A DNA stretch of 64,000 nt from Nectonema munidae (Eukaryota > Nematomorpha > Nectonematoida > Nectonematidae), in NCBI GenBank assembly GCA_030549495.1, contig JAUIRK010000142.1:570001-634000 (forward strand), given 5' to 3'. The translations under genes and the position numbers were made by a program. This document shows, in pieces, positions 31,280-42,830 of this stretch. The notes under the pieces are model-generated. The model did no database searches and had not been told where the DNA came from. It saw nothing but the letters and a program-made list of their open reading frames with translations. Each line of letters starts with the position of its first letter. Within the stretch, counting starts at the first letter, position 1.

Positions 31280-34257
31280 GGGTGTTCCAAAAAATGAAAA
31301 GTTTTCATTTTTTGTGAAACACTGTTTGAATTATGTCTCCTATACGTAAAAAACATTTGAGCAAAGTTTTAGATTCAGAAATTCTTATTTACCCACAGCT
31401 CAAAAAGTATGAAAATCCATGGAAAGTCCTCTTTTTTTCAAATGTAAACAACAGAATAAAAAGTAGTTAGTAAGTGACATTGGTTCAGATATCCATGAAA
31501 AGTTTTCTTTTTTTTAGATGTAACCAACAGGATAAGAAGTAATTAGTATATGATAAAGGTTATTATTTATTGATATTATCAAAAGCTGAAACTATTTTAA
31601 TGCCTTTTTACACGGATGACCAACTGAACTCCTGTGGTACTCCACTACTTGAAAAAGAAATTGTTTGTCGTCTTCTTCTGTGGTAAGCATTGAGCTAAAA
31701 TCAGTTGCTAGCGATACTGCTCTTTCTGCTATGCTATGTCGTTCACAACTTTTATGCTAGCAACTGTTCCTGTGATATCTTCCCATCCTAAAGCTGGAAA
31801 AGGAAGTTTCAGAGCTTCAAAGAAATTTTTCGATCGTTTTGCCACAAACTCTTCAATTCGCATATTTTTGAAGGATCCTTTCCACTCGAAACGTCTTCCA
31901 TCACCTTTCAAAGGTTCTTTATGTAGAAGATTATTCAGCATTTTTTGTTTTTCTTCTAGGTTGACAAGTTGCGAATAAAATGCCAATGGTATTAGATCTT
32001 CACTAAGATACCAAAGATGTCTTCTCATTTTACCAATAGCAGCCTTTGCAATACTACAATCAACATTATGGTAATCCTCCAAAAGACATAAAAGTTTAAG
32101 ATCATTGACTGGAGCATTTGCTGCGTGTGAAGAAGTAAACCAGAATTTAGCATAGACTGTAACAATAAAAACGCAAATTCTTCTCAAATTCTTAACTTCA
32201 TTAGCTTTCATTTTAAATTCATTTCTGAATAAATATATTTTGATACAATAAATGCATTTCGCCATTCAACGAGCTCTGTGGTAAGCTCCAGGAGATCTAA
32301 ACTTTCGAACCAAAGGCTCACCTAAAAATATCAGGGATAATTCCAAAAATTCTCGATAATCTTCTCTGACCTGTTTTTTCACTAACTGCTCTTCTAAAAA
32401 TGTACTCAATTCTTTTCTTTTAAGGTAAACCCAATCATCAAAAGCATCAGGAGAAATTTTGTTTATTTCAAACGGTTGAAAAGAACTTTGGTCAATTTCG
32501 CACCATTTTGATTTAAATCTAGTGAAAAAAGTAATATCTGGACCCTTAGAAACAAAAAATATCCATTACTGCAGCAATCATCAATTCATGAATAAGGTGT
32601 CTACAAGCAAAGAAGAGTAAACGGTGATCAACTCCATTCTGAATGATTGAGCACGCTCCTTTGTGTTTTCCTGTATTACTTGCAGTTGTATCAAAACACA
32701 ATCCTGCAATCCAAGGTAAGCAAGCTGGCCAATCTTCTAATGTTTTCAAAACTTCTTTACCAATCGATTCTCCAGTTCCACGTAACACTTTAGGGATTTT
32801 AAGAAGTTTTTCTACATTTTTGCCTGATATAACAATGGGAACACGCTCGAATTTACTTCTATTATTATCCGGTAGCAATTTTGAATCAAAATGTATTATC
32901 ATTGGAGTATCAGGATTAAAAGATTCTTTTATTTTTTGAGCAATTGTTGACCGCGTCTATATAAAGATGATGTAGATAGCGTCAGTGTATTCACATCAAA
33001 ACCTACAGCTTTTAGAGCCGGTATTACAAGATGAAGAGCCTTTCTTGTAGAAGTTCCAGTTCTATCCAAAGCAGCAATAAAGTCTTCGTTTTCAAAACTT
33101 TTAGTATCATGTGAAGAAGACACAAAACTATCAGCTGAAGAAATGGGAGCATTTTCAGAAATATCATGTTCTTCACTATCAGAAGATGAAGAAATGTCGC
33201 TTTTCATTCCAATCGAAGTACTTTCCAAGATTTTCTTGTTATCCTGAATACATTTCTTATAATACTCGTTCCTTTTTGATAATTTCAATGCTTTTTTTAA
33301 GAAGTCTTTATCTTCCTTCCCAATAAACATTTTCCTCAGACCTTTCTCATCTTCAAGAAAACTCATGTCTTCTTTATTACGAATTAAAGAAGTAAAGTTT
33401 GAATGTGAGATGTCAAATAATTTTTCGAGTTCTTTACAAAACTCTGTTATTTTTATAATTTGTGTTCTGCTTTTACGTTTTTTGTTTTTCTTTAATTTTT
33501 CATGTTTTTCATACAGGGAATGAATTTTTTTTACTATGAACGGTTTATGAGATGTAGGCAGACTAGCAATCTACCATATTTTGATAACCTCACTCGCCAC
33601 AAAACAACAAGATTCTGTTACTGTTTTTTGGAGTTTCTTTATAAAGTAAAACAATCTTTTCATCACATCTTTTTTGGTTGGAAGTTGCTTGAAATCCTTA
33701 AAATCTGATTCAAGAGGAATACCAATCAGAAAGATGTTTTCTTGACTTCTTGTTGACATTTTAAACAAAAAAATTTATATCTAAAATATAAAATGAAAAA
33801 ATAAAAAAGGAAATATGTTATAAATGAAAAGTTTGACCATGATTTAAAAAAAAAAGAGACAAATCACTATAACACTCGCTAGCAATCTTCTCTCTGTTTG
33901 TAGCTAAAACATATTACGTGCCAAATTACCTATCATTGGAAAAAGACTACAAAATAGTATTTTTAAGACGTTTAGCTTATTACCCTCTTTGTGCTCTTGC
34001 TAGTTTTCAAAAAAAAAGTGACAAAGTAAGTAAGAAAAAGATTTTTAAGAGATAACAAAAAACTAGAACAGTTTAATGTCTAAAAATCAAAAATAGAAAA
34101 AAATGAATAAATATTTTTCTATTGAGCGGTGACTATTTGTTGCTAAAATTTTCTGAAAATTCAAGTGAATACTTATTTTACACAGGAGATTCTTATGAGC
34201 ATATGTGCGCTGATAAATGAGAAACTTTATTTTTTACCATTGAAGCTTGGAACACCC
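31280..34257 (-). mobile_element. hAT-like DNA transposon with 5-bp duplication, decayed transposase
   Basis: Ends GGGTGTTCCAA (31280-31290) and TTGGAACACCC (34247-34257) are perfect 11-bp inverted repeats. Both are flanked by TTCTA (31275-31279, 34258-34262). On the - strand, frames in order give the N-terminus MSTRSQENIFLIGIPLESDF (33753 down), FIAALDRTGTSTRKA (33366-32929) and LCFDTTASNTGKHKGACS followed by CRHLIHELM (32902-32546). The last is SIKVVNDIA at 31729, with AERAVSLATDFSS resuming in another frame just after. These are hAT transposase landmarks. Several frame breaks show it is dead. A 5-bp duplication fits the hAT5 group better than classical 8-bp hAT. Confidence 0.85.
32546..33366 (-). 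pseudogene. hAT transposase, central part (frame-broken)
   Basis: Two successive frames, 33366-32929 and 32902-32546, encode the LDRT..S.RKA segment and the DTTASNTG catalytic-region segment with the following CRH motif. The shift between them, after RRGQQLLKK, breaks the gene. It belongs to the element at 31280-34257. Confidence 0.8.
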
Positions 34258-34552
34258 TTCTACTATGGGCTTTAAGACTGACATATTTTCAGAGAAGAAT
34301 TTTAGGTCATCAAGCCCAAAAATCTAAAAACAGCCTTAAAAGTTGGGAATGAATGATTTAAAAAAAAACATATTTGATATTAAAAAAATTTATGACGAAA
34401 TTTTCTCTGAATTTAAGATTCAATGGGGCCATCTAAAGGAAAGTATTTGTATACAAAAACTCGAAACAAAGCAGCATGGTTAATAGAACGGTTTCGGTCT
34501 GCCACCTACGAATATTTATTTAAGAATAGACTTGAAAAGGCATAAATCTTAC

Positions 34553-34904
34553 TTATGACACAGTCCTTTCCAATGTGAATGTAAGATCCGATTTTAGCAG
34601 CTTTGACAATCGTTCCTTCATCTATGAAAACACAACTTCCAATTTCCAGTGGAAAAGATATCACGCCTTTTAGATGCCTTTTCATTGGCGGCTTCAGAAC
34701 AACACTCTTGCCAATCAAAACCTTTTCGCCGATCTTAACCGTGGAAATGTCGCCACGAATGATAGCACCGGCATTGATGATACACTGTCTCTCCAGTACA
34801 ATCTGCTTCGGTCCACAGAGAAAGGATTTGCGACTCACTTTACTCCCAGACTCTGTTTTGAGGTATTCATTAGGATCATAATAGACCTTGGATAACTCCA
34901 TCAC
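34553..34904 (-). CDS. DCTN5: DCTN5 exon 1 (dynactin subunit 5, p25)
   Basis: p25 is a pointed-end subunit of the dynactin complex, which links cytoplasmic dynein to cargo. It folds as a left-handed beta helix of hexapeptide repeats. The frame reads MMELSKVYYDPNEYLKTESG, KVSRKSFLCG, IIRGDISTVKIG and FPLEIGSCVFIDEGT, ending GKDCVI before the donor gtaaga. Vertebrate DCTN5 starts MELGELLYNKSEYI, so the second Met (codon 34899-34901) is the more likely start. Joined to exon 2 it gives 184-185 residues, against 182 in human. The single intron is about 4.1 kb and holds a transposon in the same orientation. Confidence 0.96.
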
Positions 34905-37900
34905 CTAGGCAAGAAGAAATAATGCATATATATATATTATAGAATACCTTGAGAAAATTTATAATTTAAGACTATTTTTAAATTTTAATGTTTTTTATTA
35001 AAACTAAATTTTGTTTTGAGGGCCAAGTACAAAAAATAAGCTTCATATCACAGAATATGTTTAAGTGATTTAATAAGATAAGTTAATTAAAAGAATAAAT
35101 GGAGGAATTTTATTAGAAAAAGGTATTTTAAAAAGGAATGTTATTTATAAATAGAGTTTAATAAAATAAGAATGTTGTCAGAGAGATAGTTTCTATAACT
35201 GCCGCTTGCCAGTTAAAATATTGTAATATGGTTCAATAATACACCTAGATACATAGAATATTTATCTAAAGATCCTATTTTTTATGTTTTTGGAAAAAAT
35301 AGGGTGTTAATCTTCTTTAAATTCCCTGAAAATTTATTTAAATACATGAGCAGACGATTAATTTTTAATCCTAGACTTTAAAAATTGAATTAAAAAGTCG
35401 CCATATATTATAGAGAGTAAACTTACGCTAAAACTTAAATTTGCGAATCTATCTGAAAATGCTTTTAAATAGAATATAAATTATGTTTATTTAGATGAAG
35501 TATAATTTAGAGGTCTAGTGGTGAAATTCTAATTCTCTGATTTTTTAATTAAAACTATGTTTCTAATTCTGATCTTTTTATTTCTAGAATTCTGATTTTG
35601 ATATTAAAAATCCAATTCGAATTTTGATTCTGATTAGTAAAAAACATATTTATAGATATTTACAGACGAATTCGAGGTGTAAAAAATAGGGAAATTTAGT
35701 TTCCTGTGGCTTATTGGATTCTCATCTGTGCCGATGCATGGCATTAGCTGTTTATCATAGGTGTAAAACCCTAAAGGTATGTTTACGTAACTTCTGGCTC
35801 AAAGAATGAAAAAATCTTTCTGATATAGTTGTTTCTTCTCGGTATGCAGATTGTTATCAAATTGTGTTATCTTAATACGGAAATTACTGTGTAAAGCAGT
35901 TCATAGTTTTTGACAAATCTCTTCTCGTTTTCCTTATGTATAACAGAGAAGCTTCCAGCTCTTCAATTATACAAGGAATCTGATTTTTCTGATTGTCTAG
36001 TTCTGATTTTAATCCAAATTCGAATTTTGTGTTTTTAAAAATTATTATTATGATTACCATTCTAGGAATCTCTGTGATTCTTACTCTGATTATAATCATA
36101 AATAATCAACATAGGGTGTCTATCCAGTTGGTCTCAGTTCGATAGCTGATGGTGACTATCTCTAGCATCTGCCTAGTTTCAATTTATTTTAAACAAATTA
36201 GTGTTTGATTGATTGATTGAGCTTCCACAGCTTCAGAAACAAATTAGTGTCAATAAAATTTATTATTTCTAATTTTGTAATCATTACTTTACATTCTTTA
36301 AAATGGCTTATTTAAAATTTAAATTAAATTATTTAGTACGCCCCAAATTTTTCATCTTACAAATAAAACCTACATTTTATTAATTTTATGAATATATTAG
36401 ACTATTTTTAATGCAAGTTTCCATTACATGTAAGAGTCTTTTAGTAAAGAGTTTTGTCAATCAAGTCAGAGTCGGGTGTTTTTTTATTTTTCATATATAT
36501 TATATAATAAATAATTGTTTTAATATCTTTAAAAAGGCTTTAATCTTACGATGAGAAACAAGAAAATGAACTAAATATCTAAAACTTCTTAGGCAAAAAT
36601 GTTTGCCCCCTTGGAATGATATTAGAGAGCGAACCCCCAATCATGGCCTTTTTTTTATTTATTTCAAACTTCCTTTTTATCAAAAAGTACAATTTATTTG
36701 TTTATTTCAAAATATCTTGATTTCATGAAATTCTGATATCTTTGCTAAATTTATGTTACTAAAAATTTCCGTTCAGTGATTAATCATGTATTATGGTGAT
36801 TTGTGGAGGCAGTTCCATTTTCAAGATCGGCGACCATAGCTGTTTTTTGGTTCGCCGAGACTTTTATGACACTCCTTTTCTAGCCTGGCTAATTCTTTTG
36901 GGGAGACAGCATTAAACACGTTTTGTATCCTTTGTCTGAAATTAAAGTTTTTATTAAAGGTTGTGCATTCACAAATTTAAAGGGATTTGACTCGGAGTCA
37001 CTATTGAATTTAATTTAAGAGTCAAAGTCAGATTTACTATTAAAAACGGAGAAAATGTTACATTTTTGTTAGCATATGAAAGACTCTTTAATCCAAGTCG
37101 AAAGTAAGAGTTGGGTCAAAATATTTTAAATAGTCGGATTGGAAAGTTTTCCTTGCAACTCCACAAACATCTCCTCTCTGTGAATGTGAGTTCGATTATC
37201 TGCCGTTCTCTTTCATTTTCTCAATTTCAACTTCTTAAATTAAATTGTGTAATCTACATTGATAATTTTTTAATTTGAATTATAAGGAATCTTTCTAATC
37301 ATAAGTAGAAGGTCCATCTTCACCAAATTCAACACCAATCATATCCAAGATTTTGTCCTTAACCTATTTTTTCTTTATATTATTAAAATATGCATATTGT
37401 TAAAGGCTAGCTTCCATTTTTTAACTTATTTATATAGGCATCCTTCTTTGTGTGTAAATCAGAATTTCCCAACCTATATTACTTCCTGACTGACATTTCG
37501 AAAAGCTTTTTCCTGGCGACGTAAATATCTCAGAATGAAAGTCAAAATTTTACCTAAACATTTTATTTCCAATTTTCCATACTACTATGCCGTATAATAA
37601 TACTTAAATGTTTCTCTGACTCAGACACCCAGGTCACACGAAACCACCCACATACACATTTACAAAGTGAAACAAGCTCTCTCAAATGTATACACCAAGA
37701 TCTAAACTTAGACACAAGCGCTTATCACAGTTTTGTCGAGTATATGTAATAATTTTGTACATCACGAATACTTTTATAGTTCGCCATAAAGTAATTCTTG
37801 ACAATATTTTTTAATTTGTAGAAGGAATTTTGAAAACAAAATTACCCTATATTTTAGAAGCTTCTTGGAACTTGATATTATACAATGAGGAATTGCGAAC
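34905..37900. other. Intergenic AT-rich region
   Basis: There is no supportable gene. It holds an (AT)n tract near 34925, cryptic ATTCTGATT-rich stretches near 35530-35650 and 35985-36100, a (GATT)n tract near 36205 and a hAT-like end CAGAATTTCCCAACC at 37471. Confidence 0.55.
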
Positions 37901-38089
37901 TTTAAGGAAGATCTTATGTGTCCAAAAATTTTGCCAGTTTAAGAAAATTATAGCCGCAAATGATCTATATCTTTTAGTTTTAATAAATTGTTGATGAAGC
38001 ATGATGAGATGTGTTTCGTATGACCTATATTAAAAACTGCTATCAAAATGTTTTTTTGTAAAATTTTGAGACTGTTTGATAACACTATA

Positions 38090-38880
38090 ACAAAATGCGG
38101 CATAACCAAAGGCTTGTGCAATGTTCATTTCACGTGTATATCGAAGTAATTTTTAAATCTCTTCAATATTCCAAGTGTGTTGTACAATTTTTTCGAAATA
38201 TGATTCATGTGGTCAGTACAAGGAAGTTGATCAAACGTGGAAAATCTTTCAACAAGTTCAATGCCAATTTCATTAAAATCCAAATGAGAACTCATACCTT
38301 TTATTTGAAAAAAAACTTTGATTTAGATTTACTAGAGTTTATACGCAAGGAATTGTTTGCACGCCATTTTTTAATTGTAAGGAAATTAGATCTAACTTCA
38401 TCTATGGGAGGTATTTCAACTAGTAAAAACTAGAAAAAGCTAAAAGTAAGGTGATGTCATCTGTAAAAAGATAAAAAGAAAATAATTTATTATGACCTTG
38501 TGGTATCCCTGAAAAAATATATTTCAAGGAGGAAGTGGTCTCCATTATACTCACAATTTGTGCCTACCCAATAAATAATACCTCAAAAACTTCAAAATAG
38601 GAAATCAAGTTAGAAGTAAATTATCTGATATCGTGGCAAATGCCTTCTTCAGGTCTAAAATATAGCGAGTACATCACCGAACTTGTCCAAGTGGGTGGGA
38701 TTTTTTCTAATGGAAGTGTGTGTAAGTATTCTGCTCTGTATTTTTTCTAGAAGCGAATTGGTAAGCATACAAGAGGTTGTGTTTTTTCAAGTATGACCAC
38801 ATGTGTCAATGTACAATTTTTTCGAAAATTTACGACAAAGTACTATTTATGCTATTAGGCCTATACTTTTCAATACATAG
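38090..38880 (-). mobile_element. LINE fragment, reverse transcriptase palm
   Basis: On the - strand the stretch gives LDLKKAFATISDNLLL (motif A region), a degraded IFFQGYHK (GxPQG region) and then LFTDDITLLL (the [YF]xDD box) in other frames. Stops and shifts are many, so it is a dead copy. The clade is undetermined. Confidence 0.65.
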
Positions 38881-39076
38881 CATAACAATGCATTTAACAA
38901 TGAAGTCTCTTAGCAAATAAAGTCTGTACACAGAGATATAAACGTGACGAGATTTTTATACTTCATTCATAGAATATTGTTATGATATGCTAATAATGCT
39001 ACCACAACTATAATGTTCTTGTGGGTGAATTTATACGGGGCGAATTGTCTTTGACGCAGGCTGGCGAGTCGGATCG

Positions 39077-39108
39077 TTAGGGTTAGGGTTAAGAATGACT
39101 AACCCTGA
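39077..39108. repeat. Two TTAGGG units in an inverted pair
   Basis: GTTAGGGTTAGGGTTA is followed by AGAATGA and CTAACCCTGACG, so the block can fold back. Only about two and a half telomere-like units are present, in a patch of ordinary GC content, so it is more likely part of a repeat than a telomere relic. Confidence 0.4.
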
Positions 39109-39398
39109 CGCCGCCAACTCTTCGCTTCCCAACTTGACCTAAGAACTTCGACTCCTCATTTTTATTAGATACCGGCTCTGCGCCCTTATTCAAAGGCCCT
39201 TTTTAGATGTTTGTGTAGTAGTTTTTTATGAGTTTGCATATACTGGCCTAAAGCTTACATTTTTCTCTGGCCCACATATGTAGAACTCGGGGATCAATGT
39301 TCACGAATATCTTTCATTAAATTATATCACGCTGCTTGCTGTACCTTTTAGTCCTGTACTAATTTAATATCATTACTAAAAATGAATTTCATTTTTAA

Positions 39399-40335
39399 TA
39401 AGTAAGTAAGTAAGTAAGTTTATTAGGTCTATTAGAAAAATTTTTCGAGCAGAAACATATGCTTATAGGCTCGAATGGGAAAAAAATCTATCATCTTTCC
39501 AACTACAATGAGAATTATTGTTTGAATTTTTAAAATACTTCAGTATGAAGAAAAAAAAGAAATGGTGAATCAAATTTAATTGAAGTGAAATGATGATAGA
39601 TTAAAAAAAACCCATGATGAGAGTAAGAAAAGTACAAAAACATATCGAATAAATATATGAATATATAAAATTTTATGATATTGTTGTTGATTATATTTTC
39701 TGAGGAGTAAGTGTTGAACTTTGGAGATTGAGAGTGGCTTTGATCATTCATGAAGGGAGAAGAGTGCAGGCAATTCTAAATGATAAAAACAAAAAAAAGG
39801 CTGCGAAAAGGGAGATTATCGTTAAAATAATTATGTAAAAATTAATTACAATACAGATTTGATTCTAAGAAAAAATATATATATATATATACTACATTAT
39901 GATAGGAAAAAAATCATATGTTAAAAAAAAGTAAAAAAGAGCGTAGTTTTTTTTGAATCATTTTATATTTTTTAAATAACCAATTTTTAGTGGAATAGTG
40001 TTCCATGTAACCATGGAGTTGAAAAGAAAACAATTACGTCTAGGCATGTTGGGGAAACGCTGTAAGAAAATGTTGTCATTATTTCTCAAGTTGTGAGAAT
40101 GAATGTTTTCGTTAAAAAAATGTATTTAGAGAAATGGATTGAATTAAAATTTCTGTATATGAAAGTAGAAGCACTCAAAGACCTTATTTGTTTAACATCT
40201 AATATATTGTGTAACTTTTTAATGTCTGCGGAATGGCTGTTCTCAATGAATTTGAGAGCGCGATTTTGCTTAGATTGCAATTTATTAATAAATGTATTAT
40301 TACTAAAAGCCCAAAGAGAAAAAAATTGAACAAAT
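39399..40335 (-). mobile_element. 5'-truncated LINE, C-terminal ORF and 3' tail
   Basis: On the - strand the frame reads LQSKQNRALKFI, then HSHNLRNNDNIF and MVTWNTIPLKIG and a stop. That is the standard end of many LINE ORF2 proteins (QNRALR, HNTRNK, WNSLP). About 570 bases of 3' region follow, ending in a clean (ACTT)n array (39399-39419), a usual LINE 3' terminus. Confidence 0.75.
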
Positions 40336-40747
40336 AAGTTGAGTATTAAAGACTACTCACACAACTTTAGAACACTCAGATTGTGCTTTTATGGTTGATA
40401 ATGAAGCCATATATGATATTTGCAAAACGAATTTAAATGTTATATGATTTAAATATTTTTTTGACTTTTTCAAAATAGCTGTCTTGTGCATTATTAATGG
40501 ACTTTGACCCTAATTCTACAGCCCTGGGCAATATTTCGCTCAAAAGAATAATTTATTGCTGTTAACTCATGAATTTGCTTAAGAGTTGATTCAGGTAGAT
40601 ATGGCTTTTTATTAGCTGTGTCTATTTTTGATTCATAATGTGATATTTTTACAATTCTTTATATTTTGATTTTTAGCATAAAATGGATGAAAGCTTAAAA
40701 ATGCACTCAGAAATATGAAGTAGTTCGTTCATTATTCCCTTTTGCAA

Positions 40748-41377
40748 ATGGCGAAAAATGAAAGTTTTTCGAAAGACGAAATCAAAAATAGGTACAATCT
40801 AAGAATCAAAGAATCTATCCAAACCATTGACGCTGATTTAAAGAATCTAAACAATGTGATCAAAGAGCTAAATGACTTACACGCTAAACTGTTGTGCTTT
40901 CCAGACAAACTCAGGTATGATGCGATGATTCCAATCGGTTCTGTTGCTTTTTTTTCCGGGAATCTCATTCGAACCAATGAAATTTTGCTCTTACTCGGCG
41001 ATAACTGGTACGCAAACGTTTCAGCTAAAAAAGCAGCCACAATCATTTCGCTTCGGATCGTGGCGTTGGAGGAGAGACGCGAGAAAAGGGTGAAGGAAAA
41101 GGAATTGGTGGTGAATCGAAGACAGTTCGTTGAGAGTGAAATGAATGATGGAGTTGTTGAAATCGTGGAAGAGTTTGACGAGGAACGCGAAGAAAAATGG
41201 CGAAACGAAAGAAAGCAGAAGAAGAAAAAGAAGGAAGAGGCTGCCATTTTAAAAGATGAGGCTGTAAGCGATGATATTGTGGAACGACTTGTGACGGTCG
41301 TGACAAAGGAAAATGTTGTAACTCATCATCCCAGTTCAAAACCAATTTCACAATTTAAGAAGTCACGTCAAAATTAA
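40748..41377 (+). CDS. URI1: URI1, compact unconventional prefoldin RPB5 interactor
   Basis: URI is a prefoldin-like protein that works with R2TP and RNA polymerase subunit RPB5 in polymerase assembly and chaperone complexes. The ATG at 40748 starts MAKNESFSKDEIKN. A coiled-coil prefoldin helix (residues about 5-50) leads to YDAMIPIGSVAFFSGNLI and LLLGDNWYANVSAKKA, close to vertebrate URI (PIG..AF.PG.L, LLGDNWFA..SAKQA). A second helix ends with VEIVEEFDEEREE, like the acidic RPB5-side element, then a Lys/Glu block, and the C-terminus is KPISQFKKSRQN, the URI box. At 209 residues it is far shorter than human (535), lacking nearly the whole middle. It is a single exon and AATAAA follows the stop by 17 bases. 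Confidence 0.88.
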   Translation: MAKNESFSKDEIKNRYNLRIKESIQTIDADLKNLNNVIKELNDLHAKLLCFPDKLRYDAMIPIGSVAFFSGNLIRTNEILLLLGDNWYANVSAKKAATIISLRIVALEERREKRVKEKELVVNRRQFVESEMNDGVVEIVEEFDEEREEKWRNERKQKKKKKEEAAILKDEAVSDDIVERLVTVVTKENVVTHHPSSKPISQFKKSRQN

Positions 41378-41394
41378 AATTGTTGAAGAATATT

Positions 41395-41400
41395 AATAAA
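41395..41400 (+). promoter_or_regulatory. AATAAA polyadenylation signal of URI1
   Basis: It lies 17 bases after the URI1 stop codon, implying a very short 3' UTR. Confidence 0.65.
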
Positions 41401-41730
41401 GATGTTTTTTGTTTTTTTTTATTTATATTTTTCACCCATTTTAAAGAAATGTTTCTTATATCTAATTCTATCTGCAAATAGCCCAGGCGTTGCTACTTTT
41501 TTTTCAACAAAATTTTGATTATATAATATTCATAATCAATACCGTAGTGTTTACATTAGATACACTCTTTAAAATTTATAATTAAATACATATTGGAACA
41601 CATAACACTTATATATACATATTCTTTCAATAAACATGGCCACTTTGTAGCAAACATTAATCCAAAGTTTGATTGATGATAAAATTGCCTTCGAAATCCT
41701 TGATTCAAATTTTGAATAAAATTTCTTTTT

Positions 41731-42830
41731 TATACCCAATCCACCATGATGATTTGATTTCTCTACGCGTTTTTTTTTCAATTTGAGTGTGAAAAATTCT
41801 GAAAGTGTCAATCATATTTGCGGTTTACACCTAAAAATTGTGTCCAAGGATATTATTCAAATCTTAAATGAAATATATATTTTTATACTAAATCATTCAT
41901 GCTGATTTCATTTCCTTACTCAGTTTTCGCATTAGGATGTCATAATGTCTGAATGTTTCAATGAATTTTAAAGTTTACGTTTGACAATTGTATCCAAAAA
42001 CATCCATTCAGATTTTAAATAAAATAAATTTTTTTATACCAAATCGACCATTCTGTTTTAATTTCTCAACTCAGTTTTCGCAATTAGGATTTCGAAATGT
42101 CTGAAAGTGCCAATCAAATTTGCGTTTTACATCTCAGAATGTGTCTCTAAATACATTTTTGGACATATTTTTTAAAAATAAATTGAAGATGCTGAATTTA
42201 TTTCTGTACTCTTTTTCGCAATTAGAAAAATTAGTTTGTGGCTGATGAATAAAAATTATTACGTAGAATATTAATTTTTATTTTTTATACTAGATCAACC
42301 ATGCTGATTTCATTTTTGGACTTAAATTAATTTTTATTCACATTTTAAGTAAAATATTTTTATTCTAAATTGACTACGATGATACCATTTTTGGCCTTAT
42401 CTTGACTATTACTGTGAAAAAATGCGCCAAAGTGCAAATAAAATAAGTGATGTATGCCTGAAAATTTTCATAAAAACATACTTTCATATTTTATTTTTCA
42501 TTTTTCTATTAAGATGCTCAATTCATTTCATGACTTAGTTTTTGCAATTAGGCTGCAAGAATGTGTAGAATTATGAATCAAATTGACCATTTCGGAAAAA
42601 ACAAATTCTGAAAAAACTCTATTTTCTCAAAAACTCAAATAAAAAATCTTATTTTTGATTGAAAATTATTATTAAAATTTTGAATGAGGATAAAATTCTC
42701 ACTAAGTCCTTCAAATTTAAAATGATTTTTTAATACAATATCGTCCATGTTCTTCATTTCTGTACTTCCATTTGGCTATTACAGTGTAAAAATGGTTGAA
42801 AGTGTCAATCAAATGGGTAAAATTCAGTTT
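41731..42830. repeat. Diverged tandem array, unit about 147-150 bp
   Basis: The block TTTTATACCAAATCGACCAT, a CTGATTTCATTTC word, CTCAGTTTTCGCAATTAGG, ATGTCTGAAAGTG and CAATCAAATTTGCG recurs in this order. The first three starts are near 41731, 41881 and 42027. Later units (near 42280, 42358, 42500 and 42731) are truncated or more mutated. It fills most of the gap between URI1 and SLC30A9. I see no coding potential. Confidence 0.8.

Larger units (their letters stand above)
30416..34552 (-). other. DCTN5: DCTN5 intron
   Basis: It runs GT-AG on the - strand. It contains a hAT-like autonomous-type element (31280-34257) and a hAT-like end sequence at 30441-30475; the rest is AT-rich. Confidence 0.85.

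Noticed and set aside
38095-38433. Plus-strand frame of 112 codons
   Set aside because: The opposite strand reads as LINE reverse transcriptase (LFTDDITLLL), so the plus frame is a shadow.
39077-39108. Interstitial telomere or chromosome fusion point
   Set aside because: There are only about two and a half TTAGGG units, and they are arranged as an inverted pair, which is more like part of a repeat.
40732-41351. Antisense frames of 171 and 102 codons opposite URI1
   Set aside because: They are Ser/Phe- and Pro-rich mirrors of URI1 codons with no splice signals or family resemblance; the + strand has clear URI motifs.
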